DNA of 12,831 nucleotides from Marinospirillum sp. (GTDB lineage Bacteria > Pseudomonadota > Gammaproteobacteria > Pseudomonadales > Halomonadaceae), in the NCBI RefSeq assembly GCF_014859565.1, contig NZ_JACUUA010000094.1, forward strand, positions 1-12,831, given 5' to 3'. The translations under genes and the position numbers were made by a program. Of this stretch, positions 7,750-12,831 are shown in pieces (position 1 is the stretch's first letter; the number at the start of each line of letters is the position of its first letter). The notes below the pieces were generated by a model. That model worked only from the letters and a program-made list of their open reading frames with translations, was not told where the DNA came from and searched no databases.

Positions 7750-10700
7750 ATGACAACCCGCTCAACTTCCTCTTCTTCGCTGCGGTTTTACCTGCTGCAG
7801 CTTCCTTTCTGGTCGGCACTGGTGCTGCTGGTGCTGACAGCCTTGCTGGTGCTTGCCATACGTTTTTTTGTGCCCCACCTAAACGGGATGCGACCAGATA
7901 TTGAATACTGGCTGGGCCAGCAATTACCGTTTGAAGTACAAAGCTCGCGCCTCGATGGCAGTCTGTTTCGTATTGATCCTGCCCTGCGAGTCAGGGATCT
8001 GGAGCTGACCCGCAACAATACAACTTTTATGCGCCTGCGTGATGTACGGCTGGAGTTGGATACCCTGGCCAGCCTGACCGCCTTATCACCTCGCATGAAA
8101 GATGCCCAGCTGAGTGGACTGGATATCTGGATGCAGGAAACCACTAATGGCTGGGTACTGGCAGGCTGGGAGACACCGGACACCCCCCCGGTACAGACTG
8201 ATGACTCAAAACCGCCAATGAACCTGCGTCAGATTCTGGCCGGTGTAGAACAACTGTTGGTTCAGGGTGAGCTGGATTTTAATGACTTGCAACTGCATTT
8301 CACCCCGTTGGACGGTGAACAATTGGTGTTTACGGCAGAGGCGCTTAACTACCGGCGCTGGTCGGGTGGTCGTCAGCTGGCTTTTGATCTGGGTATTGGT
8401 GCTGAAGTGACACAGACTGCACAACTGGTAATCACCCTGGAAGGTGAACAGTTTGATCCGCAGAAATCCAGCCTTGAAGCCTGGGTTAACTTGCCACTGC
8501 TTAGCCTGCAGGATTTTCGGGCGCTTTGGCCGCAGAGTTGGCAGGCTGGTTTCGAAACCATGGAAGGGCAGGTCTCTCTGGAAGCCTGGCTAACCATGAA
8601 TAAAGGAGTTGCCAATCTTGATCTGCAGGTCAATGATCTGTCATTACAGCTGGATGCCAAAAACCAAGCCAGTCTGTCGCAGGCGGCCATTACCCTCAAT
8701 GGTCAGCTGGATAACTGGACAGCCGATTGGCAAATCAATCAATTAAAAGCTGATGACTACCAGTTTGATCAGCTGGCCGGACGTATTCAGCGACAAGCGG
8801 ATCGTTACCGCCTGCAGCTGCAAGAACTGAAACTACAGCCGCTGGCGCAGGTGATGCAGAAAGATTTACGGCTGCCAGTCTTTTTGCAAGAGTTGCTGAG
8901 AGACCTGCAACCGGTTGGCCATCTGCAGAATTTGCAGTTGGATGTGCCGGATAGTGGCTCAGCGGATTTTCGTGCCCAGCTGGTGGATGTGGGTGTGGAT
9001 GACTGGGCGGGTGCGCCGCTTGGTGGCGGATTACATGGCTGGCTGCAGGCAGATGCCAAGGGTGGCAAGGTAATTTTTGGTGGTCATCCGCTGCTGCTGG
9101 GTTTCCCGAAGCTTTATGAACAAAACTGGGATTTCAGTGATGCACAAGGGCAGGTTAGCTGGCTGCTGGAAAATGATGATATCTGGGTCATTGGTGAGCA
9201 GCTGGCAGTGACCCTGCCGCTGGCCAATGCAGCCACACATCAGGATATTCGGGTAGCAGGTGATTTTTCCTTTCAATTAAGCCCGGATGACCAGCGTTTT
9301 TATCTGAATCTGGGGTTGTTGCCTGCTGATTTATCCGCTCATCACCAGCTGGTGCCAGAAAAAGTACTGGATGATCAACTGCATGACTGGTTACGCAAGG
9401 CACTGCAACAGGGGCAGGTTGAACAGGCTGGATTTTTGTATGCTGGCTCGGTAGCTCGTGGCAATTCTGCCACCTTTCAGTTTCTAGGCAATTTTAACAG
9501 CACTGATTTTCTTTATGATCCTCGCTGGCCACCGATTCAAAAGGCCGCCGGTTGGGTGTTGATGTTTGATGGTTGGGTGAAAGGGCAGGTGAGTGAAGGC
9601 TCGTTGTATGAGGCCAACTTAAAAAATGCCACCTTTGCCACCCATTCAAAAGAAGGCACCTCCCACATTGCTGTAAATACCCAGCTGGATGCCGGGTTGG
9701 AATTTTTCCCAAAACTGGTGCAAAACAGCCCGCTGCTGGATTCTGTACCTGAACTGTTACACGACTGGAATTATTCCGGTCGTGCAGTGGGACAAATCAC
9801 ACTGGATATTCCGCTGGTTGAAAACCCGGAAAACCTACTGGTGGATCTACAAACCCAGGTCAGCAACGGGCAGTTAACCATCAACCAGCTGGGTGTAGAA
9901 GTCACCGATATCAACGGGTCGCTGAACTTCACTTTTGATAAAGGGCTGGAGTCTCAGGGGCTGGTGGGACTGTTGTATGGGCAAAAAGCACAAGTGAAGC
10001 TTCTTACTGAGCCGGACTCACGGCTGGAGTTCTCGACTCGCCTGTCTTACCCGATGCTGGCTGAAGCTTTTGAGTTGCCGGCAGCTGATTGGATCAGCGG
10101 TGAATTTGATGTTTACGGTGCTATGCAGATGAACCCCTTTCGTGAACTGAATGTTCACACCAACCTGCAAGGCTTGTTATTACAACAGCCATTTCCCTGG
10201 CCAAAAGTGGCTGAACAATCACTGGAAACTCATCTGCAGCTGGATATGCAACAAACCTCCCTGCCGTTAACACTGCAGGCGGGTGATCTGGCGAACTTTA
10301 TCAGTCACCTGAATGAACCTGAGCGTGGTATGCAGTTATTGCTGGCAGATCAGCAGGTGGAGCAGGCGACTCTGCCGGAACAAAAGGGATTGAGTGTGGG
10401 GGTAGATTTAAGGTCAATTAACCTGGATGTGATACAGACATTTTTAGCTGGACTACAACCGAAATCAACAGCAACACCGTCACCAAAACCCATTGTGGAT
10501 GGTGAACTGACACAAAAGCTTAATGAGCTGGAGCCATTGCGACTGCTGGAGTTTCATAGTCGACAAACCCTCTGGCAAGGGCGGGATTACGGTGATGTCA
10601 CCCTGAGCCTGGAAAACCTGCCGCTGGGTCTGAGTGCGCTGTTTGCCACTGATGTAGTCGATGGACAGCTGTGGTGGCCAAAAGACAATAACCAGCAGCT

Positions 10701-11658
10701 GGAGCTGATACTGGGTCGTTTACATCTACCTTCTGCAGCTAAAGAGCCTTCCACCACCAAAACATCAGCTGGACCAGCGCTGACAAAACGTCCTGTACCG
10801 ACCAAGCCTGATTTGCTGGCTGATTTTGATCCGCGCCGTTTACCGGAAGCCTTTGTGCAGATTGATGCATTGCAACTAGGTGAGCGTCAGCTGGGTCGCT
10901 GGACGGCTGAGCTGCGCAAACAACCGGATGCCGTCAGAATCAACTCCATCTATGGAGAAATAGGACAAACTCAGATATCAGCCATGATGGAATGGTTTCA
11001 TTCCAGTGAAACAACGCACAGCCGACTGGTTGGCAATTTGCGTGGACGTAATATCGCACCGGCGTTAAAGGCCCTTACCACGGATAACTCACCACTGGTC
11101 AGTCGTCGTCATCAGCTGGATTATGATCTCAGCTGGCAGGGATCACCCGCAGCCATCAGCCTGCCGGCATTGACGGGTGGTTTTAAACTGGATTTATCCG
11201 AAGGGCACTTCCCGAAAAGTGATGACCGGCTGCGCGGTGCCACCCGCTTTTTTGGCTTGATGAATCTGGATACCCTGCTGCGCCGCTTGCGGTTGGATTT
11301 TTCTGACCTGACCGCACGGGGGGTCAGTTATGAACGGATTCAGGGTAATTACCAGCTGCAGGATGGTTATTTGCGAACCATCAAACCAACCGAAGTGACC
11401 ACCTCTGCCACACGCATTACCATTAAAGGTGAGGTGGATCTGCTGGAAGAGACTCTGGATCAGCAGCTGGTGGTGGTGTTGCCTGTGGCACAAACCCTGC
11501 CGCTGGCGGCAGTGCTGGTCGGTGCGCCGCAGGTGGGTGCAGGCATCTGGGTGATACAGAAGGTTTTTGGTAACCTGTTTGACACCTTCACCGAGGCTCG
11601 TTACAAAATTACCGGGCCACTGAGTGATCCTGAGATTGAATTACAACGGGTCTTTTAA
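7750..11658 (+). CDS. yhdP: AsmA-like protein YhdP (outer-membrane phospholipid supply)
   Basis: YhdP, with TamB and YdbH, is one of the large AsmA-like proteins thought to bridge the periplasm and carry phospholipid to the outer membrane. The 1302 residues are near the E. coli length of about 1266. One N-terminal membrane segment (about 17-40) follows a Ser-rich tail (TTRSTSSSS); the rest is long beta-rich, amphipathic repeats that should form a lipid groove. The family C-terminal block is clear: RGATRFFGLMNLDTLLRRLR then LDFSDLTARGVSYERIQG near 1160-1200, and the last residues GPLSDPEIELQRVF. A low-complexity Pro/Thr/Lys linker occurs at about 1000-1020 (KEPSTTKTSAGPALTKRPVP). The start is 3 bases after the rng stop, with only a weak AGTAGG as ribosome site, so coupling with rng is likely. 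In Pseudomonas a nitrilase-family gene and tldD follow; here they do not. Confidence 0.95.
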   Translation: MTTRSTSSSSLRFYLLQLPFWSALVLLVLTALLVLAIRFFVPHLNGMRPDIEYWLGQQLPFEVQSSRLDGSLFRIDPALRVRDLELTRNNTTFMRLRDVRLELDTLASLTALSPRMKDAQLSGLDIWMQETTNGWVLAGWETPDTPPVQTDDSKPPMNLRQILAGVEQLLVQGELDFNDLQLHFTPLDGEQLVFTAEALNYRRWSGGRQLAFDLGIGAEVTQTAQLVITLEGEQFDPQKSSLEAWVNLPLLSLQDFRALWPQSWQAGFETMEGQVSLEAWLTMNKGVANLDLQVNDLSLQLDAKNQASLSQAAITLNGQLDNWTADWQINQLKADDYQFDQLAGRIQRQADRYRLQLQELKLQPLAQVMQKDLRLPVFLQELLRDLQPVGHLQNLQLDVPDSGSADFRAQLVDVGVDDWAGAPLGGGLHGWLQADAKGGKVIFGGHPLLLGFPKLYEQNWDFSDAQGQVSWLLENDDIWVIGEQLAVTLPLANAATHQDIRVAGDFSFQLSPDDQRFYLNLGLLPADLSAHHQLVPEKVLDDQLHDWLRKALQQGQVEQAGFLYAGSVARGNSATFQFLGNFNSTDFLYDPRWPPIQKAAGWVLMFDGWVKGQVSEGSLYEANLKNATFATHSKEGTSHIAVNTQLDAGLEFFPKLVQNSPLLDSVPELLHDWNYSGRAVGQITLDIPLVENPENLLVDLQTQVSNGQLTINQLGVEVTDINGSLNFTFDKGLESQGLVGLLYGQKAQVKLLTEPDSRLEFSTRLSYPMLAEAFELPAADWISGEFDVYGAMQMNPFRELNVHTNLQGLLLQQPFPWPKVAEQSLETHLQLDMQQTSLPLTLQAGDLANFISHLNEPERGMQLLLADQQVEQATLPEQKGLSVGVDLRSINLDVIQTFLAGLQPKSTATPSPKPIVDGELTQKLNELEPLRLLEFHSRQTLWQGRDYGDVTLSLENLPLGLSALFATDVVDGQLWWPKDNNQQLELILGRLHLPSAAKEPSTTKTSAGPALTKRPVPTKPDLLADFDPRRLPEAFVQIDALQLGERQLGRWTAELRKQPDAVRINSIYGEIGQTQISAMMEWFHSSETTHSRLVGNLRGRNIAPALKALTTDNSPLVSRRHQLDYDLSWQGSPAAISLPALTGGFKLDLSEGHFPKSDDRLRGATRFFGLMNLDTLLRRLRLDFSDLTARGVSYERIQGNYQLQDGYLRTIKPTEVTTSATRITIKGEVDLLEETLDQQLVVVLPVAQTLPLAAVLVGAPQVGAGIWVIQKVFGNLFDTFTEARYKITGPLSDPEIELQRVF

Positions 11659-11672
11659 GTGCTGAGACTCTC

Positions 11673-11750
11673 ATGCTTGATATTCATGTGGTTGACCTGA
11701 ACCAACCCGAACAATCCGCCGCACTGGTTACGCTGATGGATGAAGAAGCT
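11673..11750 (+). pseudogene. 5' stump of a GNAT-type N-acetyltransferase gene
   Basis: An ATG preceded by GAG at 6-base spacing opens a 55-codon frame ending at 11840 and overlapping the 3' end of tlyA on the other strand. Its first 26 or so residues (MLDIHVVDLNQPEQSAALVT, then LMDEEA) look like the start of a small GNAT acetyltransferase family whose members begin with a similar IRxxDL...ALVxLLD block followed by a DPMGGG motif. That motif and everything after it are missing; from about 11751 the frame runs into unrelated sequence that is antisense to tlyA. I infer a gene cut off by a deletion or rearrangement whose breakpoint lies at about 11750-11780. The match is from memory over a short stretch, so chance is possible. 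Confidence 0.5.
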
Positions 11751-11781
11751 GTAATTACCTGGCCTGCGCTCATAACGCTAA

Positions 11782-12546
11782 TCAGTTCATCGCATTGCGA
11801 GCCACCATCAAAAACTCCCGATTGCCATCACCGCCGGTAATCGGGCTGGCTAACCAGTGGCTGACATGCAGCCCCAGTGTTGTCACCTGCTCACGGATGC
11901 GTTGTTCCACCTCGGCATACAATGCCGGGTCGCGCACAATGCCGCCTTTACCGATCTTCTCCTTGCCCACCTCAAACTGAGGTTTGACCAGAGTCATCAA
12001 CCAGCCAGACGGTGCCAGCAGCACTGGTAATTGCGGCAGGATCAGCGTCTGAGATATAAAAGACACATCCATCACAATCAGGTCATACACCAGCGGTAAA
12101 TCCTGCTCAGTGAACAGACCCGGCAGCAGGTTACGGGCATTGATCTTCTCCAGCGCCACCACTCGCGGATCATCCTGCAGACGCGGATGTAACTGATTCT
12201 GACCCACATCCAGACCTACCACCCGCTCTGCACCGGCCTGCAACAGCACATCAGTAAAACCGCCGGTGGACTGGCCGATATCCAGAGCCGTTAAGCCGGA
12301 AACATCCAGCTGTGCAGCCTGCAACGCGGCCAGCAGTTTAAACGCGCCACGAGAGACATAACGGTCTTCTTCCGCTGACTCCACCTGCAACTGGCTGTCT
12401 GCAGGCAGCTTTAAGCCTGGCTTGTTCACCACCTGCCATTCACCCGCCTTGAACAGCTGAACACGGCCTCCATCCAGCATTTTCTGAGCCTGAGTGCGTG
12501 TTTCTGCCAACCCCTGCTCAACCAGCAGCAGATCCAGTCTATGCAT
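11782..12546 (-). CDS. tlyA: TlyA family rRNA (cytidine-2'-O)-methyltransferase
   Basis: TlyA enzymes methylate the 2'-O of cytidines in rRNA (C1920 of 23S and, in the longer type, C1409 of 16S), using S-adenosylmethionine; many databases still call them hemolysins. The 254 residues start with an S4 RNA-binding domain (RLDLLLVEQGLAETRTQAQK, 3-22, continuing to about 60) followed by an FtsJ-type methyltransferase domain with the SAM motif ALDIGQSTGGFTDVLL (87-102). The catalytic Lys-Asp-Lys-Glu set is present as Lys70 (RGAFK), Asp160 (VMDVSF), Lys188 (LVKPQFE) and Glu244 (GNREF). The short ends suggest the type that acts on 23S only, an inference. AGGG is 9 bases before the ATG. It is convergent with yhdP, with no clear terminator between them, and divergent from ffs. 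Confidence 0.95.
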   Translation of the reverse strand: MHRLDLLLVEQGLAETRTQAQKMLDGGRVQLFKAGEWQVVNKPGLKLPADSQLQVESAEEDRYVSRGAFKLLAALQAAQLDVSGLTALDIGQSTGGFTDVLLQAGAERVVGLDVGQNQLHPRLQDDPRVVALEKINARNLLPGLFTEQDLPLVYDLIVMDVSFISQTLILPQLPVLLAPSGWLMTLVKPQFEVGKEKIGKGGIVRDPALYAEVEQRIREQVTTLGLHVSHWLASPITGGDGNREFLMVARNAMN

Positions 12547-12644
12547 AGTAGTGAACCCTGAAAATAAAAATGCAGTTTACCCCAGCGGCAGCAACAAGTC
12601 CTTGTATTGACATTCTTTTTGGCGCAGTTTTTTTGCAGCAGTGC

Positions 12645-12673
12645 TTGCCTGAACAAGGCTGGGCTGTTAGTAT
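12645..12673 (+). promoter_or_regulatory. Candidate sigma-70 promoter of ffs
   Basis: TTGCCT (12645-12650) and TAGTAT (12668-12673) are 17 bases apart, four of six matches each to the consensus hexamers. Start of transcription would be near 12680, about 32 bases before the mature 4.5S RNA, leaving a 5' leader that RNase P would remove as in E. coli. The bases after the -10 (CCTGCCGCAG) are G+C-rich, as in stringently controlled stable-RNA promoters. Assigned by spacing and sequence only. Confidence 0.5.
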
Positions 12674-12711
12674 TCCTGCCGCAGTCGAAGCAGTAAACGG
12701 ACTGTATTTGT

Positions 12712-12823
12712 GGTGACCCCTGCTGGTCCTCCCGCAACACGAAATCATGAACCCCGCCAGGCCCGGAAGGGAGCAACGGTAGTGATGGATGTGTGTGCCG
12801 GGATGTGGCTGACAGGGGTCATC
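12712..12823 (+). ncRNA. ffs: Signal recognition particle 4.5S RNA
   Basis: The 4.5S RNA binds Ffh to form the bacterial SRP, which directs nascent inner-membrane proteins to FtsY and the translocon. The segment follows the E. coli RNA closely: GCTGGTCCTCCCGCAAC near the 5' end, the domain IV apex CCCGGAAGGGAGCA with its GGAA tetraloop (about 12761-12776), and GTGTGCCGGGATGTGGCTG near the 3' end. The ends close an 11-base-pair stem, 12712-12722 with 12813-12823 (one G-U), which sets the boundaries. The gene is complete, 112 bases, near the usual 114. The T-rich sequence that might terminate it begins at the window edge (ATTTC). Confidence 0.97.
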
Positions 12824-12831
12824 TCCATTTC

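Noticed and set aside
8183..8189. Run of seven C in yhdP, possible slippage or phase-variation tract
   Set aside because: It falls in an ordinary Pro-Pro stretch, is short, and the frame is intact on both sides; there is no second sign of switching.
12607..12612. Perfect TTGACA hexamer upstream of ffs
   Set aside because: No -10-like sequence lies 16-18 bases downstream on the plus strand; the TTGCCT/TAGTAT pair is a better promoter.

Overview
The window looks like chromosomal core sequence from a marine-type gammaproteobacterium (Pseudomonadales/Oceanospirillales sense). The order gatB-gatA-gatC <> mreB-mreC-mreD-rng-yhdP is the arrangement I know from Pseudomonas and relatives, and the proteins read as typical gammaproteobacterial versions. 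Genus cannot be fixed by eye.

Layout. Bases 49-3543 (minus strand) encode GatC, GatA and GatB, the tRNA-dependent amidotransferase. gatA and gatB are separated by about 270 bases of odd, repeat-like DNA instead of being nearly contiguous. A 197-base divergent intergenic region (3544-3740) separates this operon from the plus-strand run mreB (actin-like), mreC, mreD (rod-complex partners), rng (RNase G) and yhdP (AsmA-like envelope protein), 3741-11658. A hairpin sits between mreB and mreC, and mreC appears to lack a normal start codon: the best-supported start is AUU. Downstream of yhdP the expected nitrilase-family and tldD genes are absent. Instead there is what looks like the 5' stump of a GNAT acetyltransferase gene, then the convergent tlyA (minus strand, rRNA 2'-O-methyltransferase). 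At the right edge lies a complete plus-strand gene for the SRP 4.5S RNA (ffs) with a plausible upstream promoter.

Function. The window holds housekeeping modules: charging of Asn/Gln tRNA by transamidation, rod-shape morphogenesis, RNA processing, lipid supply to the outer membrane, ribosomal RNA modification and co-translational targeting. I found no CRISPR array, prophage, transposase, toxin-antitoxin pair or defence island, and nothing I would call a new multi-gene system. The points worth a second look are small: the AUU start of mreC next to a transcriptional hairpin, the insertion inside gatCAB, and the synteny breaks (maf missing; gene stump after yhdP).
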